A stretch of 64,000 nt of DNA. Origin: Algoriphagus aestuarii (GTDB taxonomy: Bacteria; Bacteroidota; Bacteroidia; Cytophagales; Cyclobacteriaceae). Each line of letters opens with the position of its first letter. Within the stretch, counting starts at the first letter, position 1. Below the pieces are notes generated by a model. The model saw only the letters and a list, made by a program, of their open reading frames with translations. It was not told where the DNA came from and did no database searches. The translations under genes and the position numbers were made by a program. Where the stretch lies: assembly GCA_017051695.1 (NCBI GenBank), contig JAFIDK010000006.1:62001-126000 (forward strand), written 5' to 3'. Below are positions 1 to 9,468 of the stretch, piece by piece.

Positions 1-2033
1 ATTTGAGGTTTAATGTAGGTATCGCTCAGCTTCCAAGAATCTGTGGGTGAAATGGAGGAGGAGTTGGACAAGAGGTGAATATTCTGGCGCATCGTATTAA
101 ACCCTATTTTCACGGAAGACCTATTGTCAAGGATATATCTTGCTGATGCCCTGAATTCAGGCCCATGATAGGTTTTTACATTCTCTCCTTTCCCATAGGT
201 CTTTTCTCCTATTACATTGCTTTCTGTGATCGGGGCTCCTTCCACATATTCATTGATGGTCATTGGTCCCAGCATTTGATAGAACATATACCTGCCACCA
301 TAACTGAAGGACAACTTTTCACTTAAGGTAAATTCGTCTCCAAAATACACGGAGATTTCTCTCGCATTTTCTTCCTGAAGTATATCTTCAATAACTATGG
401 ATTCTGAGCCGTAAGGTTTATTTGTTCCGGGATTGATGGTGTATTGGATAGCATGCACACCGAATTTGAAAATATGATTGCTGTTTTTCCTGTATTCAAA
501 ATCTGCTCTTGCAAACAGCTGATTGACATCAAATCCAAAGTCAAATGAATTTAATGGATTATCCTGTCCAATGATCCCAAACTCATAACCATCTTTTCCT
601 ACAGTAAAATTTCCTTCCAATTGATCGTTAAAGAAGTGCCTCCATCCCAGTGAAAGATTTAAATTTTTATAAGAATAAGCCGTATCCGGATCAAAGCGGA
701 AATCATCCTGGCTAAAATAGCCTGACAATTCAAGGATGTTTTTCTCATTTAAATTATGCTGGACATTTACATTCACGTCATAAAATGAAATCTTACTCCC
801 GTTCAGGTCAGCTTCATCCTCTAATAGTTTTAATGCCCAATCAGAATAAGTAGTCCGAGCTCCTACAATAAAAGTGGTCTTTTCACCGACTGGTCCTTCT
901 AAACTTAGCCTACTCGTCAAGATCCCTATACCGCCAGATCCCCCGATTTTATCTTTTCTTCCAAATTTGGGGTCTACTTGAAGGACAGAAGATAGTCTTC
1001 CTCCATAATTCACTGGGATCGAACCTTTGTACAACTCCACTCCGGAAGCGATATCTGCATTGAATGCAGAGAAAAACCCAAAAGCATGGGTAGGATTAAA
1101 CACTGTGGAATTGCCATAAAGAATCAGATTCTGATCAGCTGCTCCTCCCCTGACATTGAAGCCTGTGGTGGCTTCCCCTACTGTATTGACACCTGGCATG
1201 GTTAAGACTCCTCTGAGTACATCTACTTCACCCATGACAGCAGGCAGTCTTTTTACCTCTGCTATACTGATGGATTGCACTCCCATGTCCAGTTTATTGA
1301 TATTGGAAAGTGCTCCTGAGCTTACCACCACTTCATCCAAAGACATAATCGTCTCTTCGATACTCATATTGAGGATTCCATCTCCCCTCAGATCAATTTG
1401 CCGTTGCTCTTGGAAACCACCAATATTTTGAACCCAGATAGTATGTCTACCTTTTGGAAGAGTCAGCTGATATCGGCCATTTCTATCGGTAGCTACTTGC
1501 GAATATTTTACTTTTTCCAAAACCACAGCTCCATTCATCGGATTACCAGACTCAATACTAGTTACAACCCCTGAAAGCACAGCCGTACTTGATTCCGGAT
1601 TATCCGATGCTTTACCGATGATAAATCGTTTGTTTTTGTCAAACTCGCCTAAGGAATCACCGGCATTGACCAGTACCTCTTGGCGTTTTTGAATTTTAAA
1701 ATACTCTTCTGGGAAATCAATTAAGATCCTCTTTCCTTTAGAAACCCAAATTCTTTGAGAACTATCTATGGAATACGTTAAACCGGTATTCAAAAAGACC
1801 TCATCTAAAATCAACCTGATTTCAGAATTAGACGCTTGAAGGTTTACCTGGATATTTTCAACATCTGATTTTTTATAAAAAAATTGAAATGGAGTCTCTG
1901 ATTCTACTTTTTCTACAAACCTTTCAAAGGACATCCCTAAGAAGGTTCCTGATAATTTTGTAGATGTATTAGTTTGGGCAATACTGCCAAAAGTCAACAG
2001 AAATCCAAAAAGCAGAAAATAGATTTGTTTCAT
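1..2033 (-). CDS. TonB-dependent receptor with STN and carboxypeptidase-regulatory-like domains (partial, C-terminus outside window)
   Basis: Outer-membrane receptor expected to import a ligand with TonB/ExbBD energy. The reading frame is open from an ATG at 2033 to the window edge, about 677 residues. Seen: a signal peptide ending in a Gln (FGSIAQ); an STN-like domain at about residues 30-110; a short linker; a CarboxypepD_reg-like beta-sandwich at about 150-225 (VLSGVVTSIESGNPM); then a plug with the usual GVNTVGEATTGFNVRGG segment and the start of the barrel. STN domains commonly signal to a FecR anti-sigma factor, but no FecR or sigma gene is visible. The start overlaps the stop of the upstream gene in an ATGA, so the two are probably translationally coupled. 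The ligand cannot be told from sequence. Confidence 0.9.
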   Translation of the reverse strand, partial: MKQIYFLLFGFLLTFGSIAQTNTSTKLSGTFLGMSFERFVEKVESETPFQFFYKKSDVENIQVNLQASNSEIRLILDEVFLNTGLTYSIDSSQRIWVSKGKRILIDFPEEYFKIQKRQEVLVNAGDSLGEFDKNKRFIIGKASDNPESSTAVLSGVVTSIESGNPMNGAVVLEKVKYSQVATDRNGRYQLTLPKGRHTIWVQNIGGFQEQRQIDLRGDGILNMSIEETIMSLDEVVVSSGALSNINKLDMGVQSISIAEVKRLPAVMGEVDVLRGVLTMPGVNTVGEATTGFNVRGGAADQNLILYGNSTVFNPTHAFGFFSAFNADIASGVELYKGSIPVNYGGRLSSVLQVDPKFGRKDKIGGSGGIGILTSRLSLEGPVGEKTTFIVGARTTYSDWALKLLEDEADLNGSKISFYDVNVNVQHNLNEKNILELSGYFSQDDFRFDPDTAYSYKNLNLSLGWRHFFNDQLEGNFTVGKDGYEFGIIGQDNPLNSFDFGFDVNQLFARADFEYRKNSNHIFKFGVHAIQYTINPGTNKPYGSESIVIEDILQEENAREISVYFGDEFTLSEKLSFSYGGRYMFYQMLGPMTINEYVEGAPITESNVIGEKTYGKGENVKTYHGPEFRASARYILDNRSSVKIGFNTMRQNIHLLSNSSSISPTDSWKLSDTYIKPQ

Positions 2034-2752
2034 TGAACAAACCCTTTAAATTCCTCAACTTGACTCTCTCTAAAATCCGCCAATTCCAGAATGTATTCTT
2101 CTTTCTCCAAGGCAAAATAAACGTCCATTTGTTTCATGTGCTTTTTGACTTCTCTTTTATTTAACCCTAGACTTTGAATGGCTTGCTTCTTTTTGCGGAT
2201 CGGAACAAAATCCCCATTGAACCAATAAAAGTATTCGTTATCCTCAACAAATTTATAGGGGTATTTTCCTACCTCTTTTGTTGCTTCAATGGTTTTATAA
2301 TGCTTTTGTAAGACCTTTATCTCTCCATCTTTTTTCACCTGATAAAATCCATTGTTATGGTGAGGATATGAATCATTTCCTTCAAATCTCCTGAAAACAT
2401 GATCTTTATCCAGCTGAAATTCTTCTACTTTTTCGGATTTGATCAGAATTTTCTGTTTGTATATAGGGTGAAAAGTGACTACGACATCAGCATTCTCATC
2501 ATATAACAACTGGACATCCGAATAATCAATCTTATTGATGGAAAGTAACCCTTCCTCAAAGACTCTTTTTTCAAAGTATGGGTGCCCTTCGTAATTGAGA
2601 GGTGCTTCTCCATACTGACCACCAGTGATTAATTCCTGAAAGTAAGGAAGCTGCTCTTTGTAAAGGGAAATAAATGGCTTGGACTGGGCAGAAATTTCTG
2701 CAGCCCATATAAAAAACAAAATAAAAGGCGCGAAAAAGTTTATTTTTAGCAT
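2030..2752 (-). CDS. secreted protein of unknown function, coupled to TonB receptor
   Basis: I do not recognise this 240-residue protein. It starts with a hydrophobic signal peptide ending near residue 22 (AAEISAQ), so it is exported, probably to the periplasm. The rest is rich in charged and aromatic residues with no clear membrane span or Cys motif. The C-terminal third (KKKQAIQSLGLNKREVKKH onward) looks helical and basic-acidic. Its stop overlaps the start of the TonB receptor by 4 bp. The pair is therefore probably co-translated, and this protein is a likely accessory factor. It is not a FecR: there is no N-terminal cytoplasmic part and no FecR-like central domain. Confidence 0.75.
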   Translation of the reverse strand: MLKINFFAPFILFFIWAAEISAQSKPFISLYKEQLPYFQELITGGQYGEAPLNYEGHPYFEKRVFEEGLLSINKIDYSDVQLLYDENADVVVTFHPIYKQKILIKSEKVEEFQLDKDHVFRRFEGNDSYPHHNNGFYQVKKDGEIKVLQKHYKTIEATKEVGKYPYKFVEDNEYFYWFNGDFVPIRKKKQAIQSLGLNKREVKKHMKQMDVYFALEKEEYILELADFRESQVEEFKGFVQ

Positions 2753-2861
2753 AAGTTCACTACGATACTAATTCTGTTTAGATTCTGATTTTTAGGGAAT
2801 AATATAAACGGTAAATTAAAAAGATAATCGGAAGTAATTTGACTAAAACCATAAACCTAAA

Positions 2862-3770
2862 ATGAAAAGAAGAAACCTTCTAAAAACCATTGCTCTCGCG
2901 CCAGTTACATTGACTTCAGGAGTCACTTTGGCTAGCCCGGAAGTTAAAAAGAGTACAGATTTTAAATACTCATTAAACACCAGCACAATTCGTGGCCAAA
3001 AGCCTACTGTTCCCCAGATTATTGAAATCGCTGCAGAAGCCGGATATGATGGCATAGAAATCTGGATCAATGAGATCGAAGGATACATCTCTTCAGGCAA
3101 AAGCCTTGCTTCTTTAAAGACCTTACTTGCGGATGCCAAGATTTCTGCCTTTAATGCCATAGGATTTGCACCCTGGATGGCCCAAAATCCAGAAAAGTCC
3201 AAGCAGGGATTTGCCCAGATGGAAAAAGAAATGGGGATGCTCGCCGAAATAGGTTGTGAAAGAGTAGCTGCCCCTGCAATAGGAAGCGAGGGCCAGATCA
3301 ATGTGGAGGAATCAGCAGAAAAATACAATGAATTGATTGAGCTTGGAAAAAGAATGGGAGTAATGCCCCAGCTTGAATTTTGGGGAGCATTTGAGCCTTT
3401 CCATAATTTAAGTCAATGCTTGTCTGTTGCAGTAGCAGCCAATAACCCAGACGCAAAAATATTGCCTGACATCTATCACCTTTACAGGGGAGGTTCCGGG
3501 TTTAATGCCTTAAAATTATTAAGTGGAGATGCATTTGACATTTTGCATGTCAACGATATCCCATCAGGAAGAAACAGAGTGGAACTGGGAGATAAAGACA
3601 GAGTCTATCCTGGAGATGGTATAGCACCTTTGGATGAAATATCAGATATCCTTAAAAGCAATGGTGGAACTAAGATCCTTTCGCTTGAACTCTTCAATGA
3701 AACTTACTGGGCACAGGATCCACTTTCGGTAGCAAAGACCGGAATAGAAAAAATCAAAAAGTTTTTCTGA
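2862..3770 (+). CDS. sugar phosphate isomerase/epimerase-like TIM barrel protein with Tat-type signal
   Basis: A 302-residue member of the xylose-isomerase-like TIM barrel (AP_endonuc_2) group. These proteins isomerise or epimerise sugars and related polyols in a divalent-metal site. The N-terminus MKRRNLLKT has a twin-arginine pattern followed by a hydrophobic stretch and an Ala-Ser cleavage region near residue 25, suggesting folded export. Likely metal and catalytic residues are E172, D203, H206, H229 and E276, spaced as in the family. It is the only rightward gene in this part, and its stop abuts the stop of cysM with no base between. The substrate is unknown. Family membership is firm; the specific reaction is not. 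Confidence 0.82.
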   Translation: MKRRNLLKTIALAPVTLTSGVTLASPEVKKSTDFKYSLNTSTIRGQKPTVPQIIEIAAEAGYDGIEIWINEIEGYISSGKSLASLKTLLADAKISAFNAIGFAPWMAQNPEKSKQGFAQMEKEMGMLAEIGCERVAAPAIGSEGQINVEESAEKYNELIELGKRMGVMPQLEFWGAFEPFHNLSQCLSVAVAANNPDAKILPDIYHLYRGGSGFNALKLLSGDAFDILHVNDIPSGRNRVELGDKDRVYPGDGIAPLDEISDILKSNGGTKILSLELFNETYWAQDPLSVAKTGIEKIKKFF

Positions 3771-4649
3771 TTATCCAAAAAGATCTGAACTCAAATAACG
3801 ATCCCCACGGTCGCAAGTAATGCATACGATTAGACCTTCTTTCAACGTTTTGGCAAGTTCTAGTGCAGCATGAAGTGCTCCTCCGCTACTCATTCCAGCT
3901 AGGATTCCTTCTTCTTTTGCCATACGTCTAGTCATCTCGGTTGCTTGATCTTGGCTGACATCGATCACTTGATCTACTCTGGATGGATCAAATATTTTTG
4001 GTAAAAATTCAGGAGACCATCTTCTGATACCAGGAATACTTGATCCATCTGTAGGTTGGGTGCCCACTATTTGAATCGATGGATTCATTTCTTTTAGATA
4101 CATAGATACTCCCATAATGGTACCGGTAGTTCCCATGGCGGAAACAAAATGAGTGATTTGCCCATCAGTATCTTTCCAGATCTCCGGTCCGGTAGTTTTG
4201 TAATGTGCGAGGTAATTATCCGGATTAGCAAATTGATTCAGCATAAAATACCCCTGCTCAGTTTCCATTTTTTCAGCTAAGGTCCTGGAATATTCTATTG
4301 TTTTAGCTGCTGGAGTCAAAATCACTTTGGCACCATACGCTTCCATCGATAGAACCCGCTCCTTAGTGGAATTATCCGGCATAATCAAGGTCATATCCAA
4401 GCCCAGTGTCTTAGCCACCATGGCCAAAGCGATACCTGTGTTCCCGCTTGTAGCTTCTACTAGTTTATCTCCGGCTTTGATATCACCGCGTTCCAATGCG
4501 GATTTTATCATGTTAAAAGCCGCTCTGTCTTTTACTGAGCCACCTGGGTTTTGTCCTTCCAGTTTACAAAGTATCTGTACATTAGGATTGGTAGGAATAT
4601 GATCAAGGGTAATCAGTGGGGTATTTCCTATCAGTTCAAATAGCTTCAT
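3771..4649 (-). CDS. cysM: cysteine synthase B (O-acetylserine sulfhydrylase)
   Basis: PLP enzyme of fold type II that makes L-cysteine from O-acetylserine and sulfide (or thiosulfate) in the cytoplasm. The PLP lysine lies in GGSVKDR and the phosphate-binding loop in TSGNTG. The PGIRRWSPEFLP segment is more like CysM than CysK. ATGs exist at 4658 and 4649; the second is chosen because it puts seven residues before the IGNTPL motif, as in relatives. Both overlap the end of cysE, by 23 or 14 bp, so translational coupling with the enzyme that supplies its substrate is likely. No terminator was seen after the stop. Confidence 0.93.
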   Translation of the reverse strand: MKLFELIGNTPLITLDHIPTNPNVQILCKLEGQNPGGSVKDRAAFNMIKSALERGDIKAGDKLVEATSGNTGIALAMVAKTLGLDMTLIMPDNSTKERVLSMEAYGAKVILTPAAKTIEYSRTLAEKMETEQGYFMLNQFANPDNYLAHYKTTGPEIWKDTDGQITHFVSAMGTTGTIMGVSMYLKEMNPSIQIVGTQPTDGSSIPGIRRWSPEFLPKIFDPSRVDQVIDVSQDQATEMTRRMAKEEGILAGMSSGGALHAALELAKTLKEGLIVCITCDRGDRYLSSDLFG

Positions 4650-5481
4650 CCTGATCATTTTTAAAAATGTATAAATCTGTCACAGCGGTATCGGTGTGAT
4701 ACATTTGAGTTTGATAATAGACTTTACTTCCTGCAGGAACACTTTTCGTCAACCATACATTGCCACCAATCACACTATTCTCACCTATGATGGTTTTCCC
4801 ACCGAGGATAGTGGCACCAGAATAGATCACCACATGGTCTTCGATGGTAGGATGTCTTTTGATGTCCGCATCTGCCTTATTTACACTCAAGGCTCCCAAG
4901 GTAACTCCCTGGTAAATTTTGACATGGTTTCCAATGACAGTGGTTTCACCTATCACGACTCCTGTCCCGTGATCAATGCAAAAGTATTGACCGATTTTCG
5001 CACCAGGATGAATTTCTATCCCTGTTTTGCTATGGGCAAATTCAGTAATCATTCTAGGAATCAATGATACACCCAACTGATGTAACAAATGGGCTATTCT
5101 ATAAGCAGCGATTGCATAAAATCCAGGATAACTACGCAAAATTTCTGTGCGTGATTTGGCAGCAGGATCACCTGCGAAAATTGCTTCTACATCTTCTTGG
5201 ATCCAATCATAGACTTTTTCCAAACCTTTAAAGAATTTCTTGGCCAGTTGATCACCATCTCCTCCATGCAAATGTAGATTTCGGGAAAGTATGGAAGCCA
5301 AACCTGTCTCCAATATTGAAAACTTCTCCTCTATTTGCTCTTTTTCTCTAATTTTTTCAGGTGCAAACTCAGGAAAAAGAAGTCCCAACACCTCCTCAAA
5401 AAATTTTTGAATCACCTTAGGAGATGGGCAATCTGAGCATTCCAGATGTGCTTGGTGAATTTTGGAAATAAAGGAATTCAT
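4636..5481 (-). CDS. cysE: serine O-acetyltransferase
   Basis: Transfers acetyl from acetyl-CoA to serine, the committed step of cysteine synthesis, feeding CysM encoded directly downstream. The N-terminal half is helical. The C-terminal half is a left-handed beta helix with hexapeptide repeats, including IDHGTGVVIGETTVIG with the catalytic His and Asp pair, and GVTLGALS. The frame is open to an ATG at 5520, but that would run into the upstream gene (stop at 5504). The ATG at 5481 (MNSFISKIHQ) leaves a 22-base gap and gives 281 residues, so it is preferred. The C-terminal tail is long and its end overlaps cysM. Confidence 0.93.
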   Translation of the reverse strand: MNSFISKIHQAHLECSDCPSPKVIQKFFEEVLGLLFPEFAPEKIREKEQIEEKFSILETGLASILSRNLHLHGGDGDQLAKKFFKGLEKVYDWIQEDVEAIFAGDPAAKSRTEILRSYPGFYAIAAYRIAHLLHQLGVSLIPRMITEFAHSKTGIEIHPGAKIGQYFCIDHGTGVVIGETTVIGNHVKIYQGVTLGALSVNKADADIKRHPTIEDHVVIYSGATILGGKTIIGENSVIGGNVWLTKSVPAGSKVYYQTQMYHTDTAVTDLYIFKNDQDEAI

Positions 5482-5503
5482 ATTTTTGGATTTTGCGCAC
5501 TGA

Positions 5504-6049
5504 TTAAAGTACAAAACCAACCCTTATCACATAAGGTTCACTATATGGTGATCTTAGGTTGTCATGAAGGACATTGTAAAGAAAGGAAAAGTTTGCTCCT
5601 CCCCGGGGCCCAAATGGAGCAAAATATCCCCCACCCAAGAAAAGGGAATTGGCCCAGATCCGTTCAAATTGATCTGTCAGGATATTATAATTATCAAAAT
5701 TGATCGTCTCTAATTCTGCATGGGCAAAGATATTGGGAAGTACATTATACCGACTAAAAACCCTTCCTCCATAAGAGGAGGTTTCACCCCCAATGTATCT
5801 TTTGTCATTAAAATACTGATAGGTTATTCCAACTCCAGACGAAAACTTTGGAGAGATCATCACACCTACCAAAGGGGATACGTCAAGTAAAGTCACTGTT
5901 CCAAATTGCATCCCGAAGTTACCTCCGAAGTATAGGCGATCTTTAAATGGAATAGAGTCTTGATAAATTTCCCGTTGAGCTGTTGCAACAAAGTGCAGCG
6001 AAAAAACTAATAGAAAAGTGACAAAAAGCTTATTTTTCAACAATAACAT
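5504..6049 (-). CDS. small outer-membrane beta-barrel-like protein
   Basis: A 181-residue protein of unknown function. The first 24 residues form a signal peptide (VFSLHFVATAQ). The mature part alternates Gly and aromatic residues in amphipathic strands such as RLYFGGNFGMQF, SPKFSSGVGITYQY and NSLFLGGGYFAPFG, and ends in a hydrophobic residue. This pattern fits an 8-stranded outer-membrane barrel, which is inferred. It overlaps the FtsB-like gene by 20 bp and is followed by cysE, so it belongs to a short operon of mixed content. It is a conserved-hypothetical type of protein; no ligand or partner is evident. Confidence 0.78.
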   Translation of the reverse strand: MLLLKNKLFVTFLLVFSLHFVATAQREIYQDSIPFKDRLYFGGNFGMQFGTVTLLDVSPLVGVMISPKFSSGVGITYQYFNDKRYIGGETSSYGGRVFSRYNVLPNIFAHAELETINFDNYNILTDQFERIWANSLFLGGGYFAPFGPRGGANFSFLYNVLHDNLRSPYSEPYVIRVGFVL

Positions 6050-6317
6050 AGAGATCTTCGGTCTTCTTTTTCATGAGATACTTTTCACGGGCAAACTTCT
6101 CTAAAAGTTCTGGATTACTCATCAATTCTTCCCTTTCTGATTTAATTATCTCTTTTCTTTCTTGATAATATTCCTTTTGATCCTCTAACTCTCCCAACTT
6201 ACTGCTTAGCCTAAACTGGTTCACTATATTATTTGAGTCAATGAAAGACATCCAAAAAATGAAAAAAATCATTCCTAGCACATAAAAGTTCTTGGTGTAT
6301 TTGAGGTATTTACTCAT
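6030..6317 (-). CDS. septum formation initiator family protein (FtsB/DivIC-like)
   Basis: A 95-residue bitopic membrane protein. A short cytoplasmic tail is followed by one membrane span at about residues 10-29 (FYVLGMIFFIFWMSFI), a coiled coil at about 38-65 (LEDQKEYYQERKEIIKSERE), and a family-typical end with the EKFAREKYLMKK segment. FtsB/DivIC proteins join FtsL and FtsQ in the divisome and help activate septal wall synthesis. The gene follows the eno terminator and begins the operon with a small barrel protein, cysE and cysM. No convincing promoter was seen in the 47 bases between terminator and start. Confidence 0.9.
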   Translation of the reverse strand: MSKYLKYTKNFYVLGMIFFIFWMSFIDSNNIVNQFRLSSKLGELEDQKEYYQERKEIIKSEREELMSNPELLEKFAREKYLMKKKTEDLYVIVEK

Positions 6318-6364
6318 TATTCTTCAAAAAGAGGATTCTTCAAGGCAAGGTACAAAAATGATGC

Positions 6365-6393
6365 AAAAAAAAAGCAGTCCTTTTCGGACTGCT
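6365..6393 (-). terminator. intrinsic terminator of eno
   Basis: On the minus strand an 8-bp stem (GAGCAGTCC side, arms 6373-6380 and 6386-6393) with loop GAAAA is followed by nine T. It lies 23 bases after the eno stop and separates carA-eno from the FtsB-like operon. Confidence 0.9.
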
Positions 6394-6415
6394 CTTAAAT
6401 CAAGTTTATTGCGGA

Positions 6416-7705
<1,290 letters not shown>

Positions 7706-7715
7706 TTATTGAGAT

Positions 7716-8813
7716 TTAATTTTTATTTATCAAAGAAATAAAGTCGTCAAAAAGGTAGCGCGAATCATGTGGTCCAGGAGAGGACTCTGGGTGATATTGC
7801 ACTGAAAATGCAGGCTTATTTTTTAGTTTTATCCCTGCTACAGTATTGTCATTCAAATGAACGTGTGTGATTTCTACTTCAGGATTACTTTCCGAATCTT
7901 CTCGAGAAATATTAAATCCGTGATTTTGTGAGGTGATTTCACTTTTACCTGTTGTCAAGTTTTTAATCGGGTGGTTCAATCCACGGTGTCCATGGTGCAT
8001 CTTATAAGTTGAGATCCCAACAGACTCAGCCAAAATCTGATGCCCTAAACAAATACCGAAAACAGGTTTACCTGTATTCAGAATGTCTTTGGTAGTTTCC
8101 ACTGCATATTCCATTACAGCAGGGTCACCGGGACCGTTGGAAAGAAAATATGCTTGAGGGCCCCACGCTTCCATTTCAGCTAATTTTGTTTTTGCTGGGA
8201 ATACTTTGCAATACACACCTCTATCAGAAAGATTTCTAAGAATATTCTTTTTGATACCAAAATCAAGGCATGCTACTTTGATACTTGAGTTTTCATCTCC
8301 GACAAAGTAAGGCTCCTGGGTACATACTTGAGAGGATAACTCAAGCCCATCCATATTAGGGACTTTGTCAAGTTCAGCCTTTAAGCCATCTAAATTTCCC
8401 TCAAATTCAGAACTGATGATGGCATTCATCGCTCCTTTAGACCGAAGATGTCTTACCAGTTTCCTAGTATCCACATCTGCAATTCCAGTGATTTTATTTT
8501 TCACCAAATAGTCCTGAAGGGATCCTGAAGCATCGATTCTGGAATAAATATCCGAGAAATTATTTACTACTATTCCTGCTACGGTTGGGAAATCCGATTC
8601 AACTTCTGAATCAATCACACCATAATTACCGATGTGGGGAGTAGTAGTTACTACTATTTGCCCGGTGTAGGAAGGGTCGGTGTAGATTTCCTGGTAACCT
8701 GTCATACCAGTATTAAAGCAAATTTCGCCGCCATTGGTACCGGCATTTCCGATGAGGGTTCCGTGGAACACTGTTCCGTCCGCTAAGAGTAAAGTCGCTT
8801 TTTTTCTAATCAT
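7716..8813 (-). CDS. carA: carbamoyl-phosphate synthase small (glutaminase) subunit
   Basis: Hydrolyses glutamine and passes ammonia to the large subunit CarB for carbamoyl phosphate, used for pyrimidines and arginine. The 365 residues have the CPSase small-chain domain at 1-140 (FNTGMTGYQEI) and a class I glutamine amidotransferase domain at about 180-360. Its catalytic triad is visible: C255 in GICLGHQ, and H341 and E343 in HPESSPGPHD. carB is not in this window, so the two subunits are not encoded together here. A promoter-like TAACTTTG lies between carA and the rplQ terminator, giving carA its own transcription start. Confidence 0.97.
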   Translation of the reverse strand: MIRKKATLLLADGTVFHGTLIGNAGTNGGEICFNTGMTGYQEIYTDPSYTGQIVVTTTPHIGNYGVIDSEVESDFPTVAGIVVNNFSDIYSRIDASGSLQDYLVKNKITGIADVDTRKLVRHLRSKGAMNAIISSEFEGNLDGLKAELDKVPNMDGLELSSQVCTQEPYFVGDENSSIKVACLDFGIKKNILRNLSDRGVYCKVFPAKTKLAEMEAWGPQAYFLSNGPGDPAVMEYAVETTKDILNTGKPVFGICLGHQILAESVGISTYKMHHGHRGLNHPIKNLTTGKSEITSQNHGFNISREDSESNPEVEITHVHLNDNTVAGIKLKNKPAFSVQYHPESSPGPHDSRYLFDDFISLINKN

Positions 8814-8829
8814 TTTCTTGAAAGTTGCC

Positions 8830-8837
8830 CAAAGTTA
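8830..8837 (-). promoter_or_regulatory. candidate promoter of carA (-7 element)
   Basis: The minus strand reads TAACTTTG, an exact match to the Bacteroidota -7 consensus TAnnTTTG, 16 bases before the carA ATG and downstream of the rplQ terminator. The -33 region at the expected distance reads TATT, not TTTG, so the match is partial. It lacks the GCnnnCC tail seen at the translation promoters. Confidence 0.55.
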
Positions 8838-8874
8838 AAGATTTATTGGGAAGGAGAATAAATGGATGGGGTAT

Positions 8875-8906
8875 AAAAAAAGGATTGAACGAAAGTCCAA
8901 TCCTTT
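8875..8906 (-). terminator. intrinsic terminator of the ribosomal protein operon (after rplQ)
   Basis: On the minus strand a 12-bp stem with one G-T pair (arms 8879-8890 and 8895-8906), a TTTC loop and then a run of T. It lies 25 bases after the rplQ stop and closes the long rplC-to-rplQ transcription unit. Confidence 0.9.
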
Positions 8907-8931
8907 TACAATATCTAAGTCGTCAATCAAC

Positions 8932-9462
8932 TTATTTTTCTTCAGTTTCACCTTCAGTTGAATCAGCAGAAGCTTCAGGAGCTTTTGGCTCTTCAGTTTT
9001 AGCTTCAACAGCAGGAGTAGCAGGTGCATCAGCAGCTTTACCAGTACCTCTACGAGATCTTCTGGTAGTTTTCTTAGCTGGCTTGGCATCCTTCAACATT
9101 AATTCATTAAAGTCCACTAGCTCAATAATACACATCTCAGCATTATCACCAAGACGGAATCCAGTTTTGATAATACGAGTATAACCTCCTGGACGTGTAC
9201 CTACTTTAGAACTGATTTCACCGAAAAGAGCGATGATAGCCTCTTTGCTTTTCAGGTAAGAGAATGCAATTCTTCTGTTATGAGTAGTATCTTCTTTAGA
9301 TCTTGAAACCAATGGCTCCACATATTTCTTCAATTCTTTAGCCTTGGCAAGCGTAGTTGAAATACGCTTGTGAAGAATCAGGGAAGTTGCCATGTTGGAA
9401 AGCATGGCCTTCCTGTGAGCGGCTTTCCTACCAAGGTGGTTAAATTTCTTACCGTGTCTCAT
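8932..9462 (-). CDS. rplQ: 50S ribosomal protein L17 with long C-terminal tail
   Basis: Large-subunit protein near the exit tunnel region. Residues 1-115 match the core family ([51 protein letters not shown]). The remaining 60 or so residues are a low-complexity tail, first basic ([10 protein letters not shown]) then rich in Ala, Glu, Pro and Ser. Many bacterial L17 proteins are about 120-130 residues, so the 176 here reflect this extension, a type found in Bacteroidota. It is last in the operon, 6 bases after rpoA, the same order as in Escherichia coli. Confidence 0.97.
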   Translation of the reverse strand: MRHGKKFNHLGRKAAHRKAMLSNMATSLILHKRISTTLAKAKELKKYVEPLVSRSKEDTTHNRRIAFSYLKSKEAIIALFGEISSKVGTRPGGYTRIIKTGFRLGDNAEMCIIELVDFNELMLKDAKPAKKTTRRSRRGTGKAADAPATPAVEAKTEEPKAPEASADSTEGETEEK

Positions 9463-9468
9463 CGTTAT

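Noticed and set aside
2843-3328. Minus-strand open frame of 161 codons opposite the TIM-barrel gene
   Set aside because: The plus-strand product has clear family residues; the reverse translation does not resemble a protein family.
4636-5503. Possible cysteine or sulfur riboswitch before cysE-cysM
   Set aside because: Only 22 bases separate cysE from the upstream gene, and no conserved leader structure is visible.
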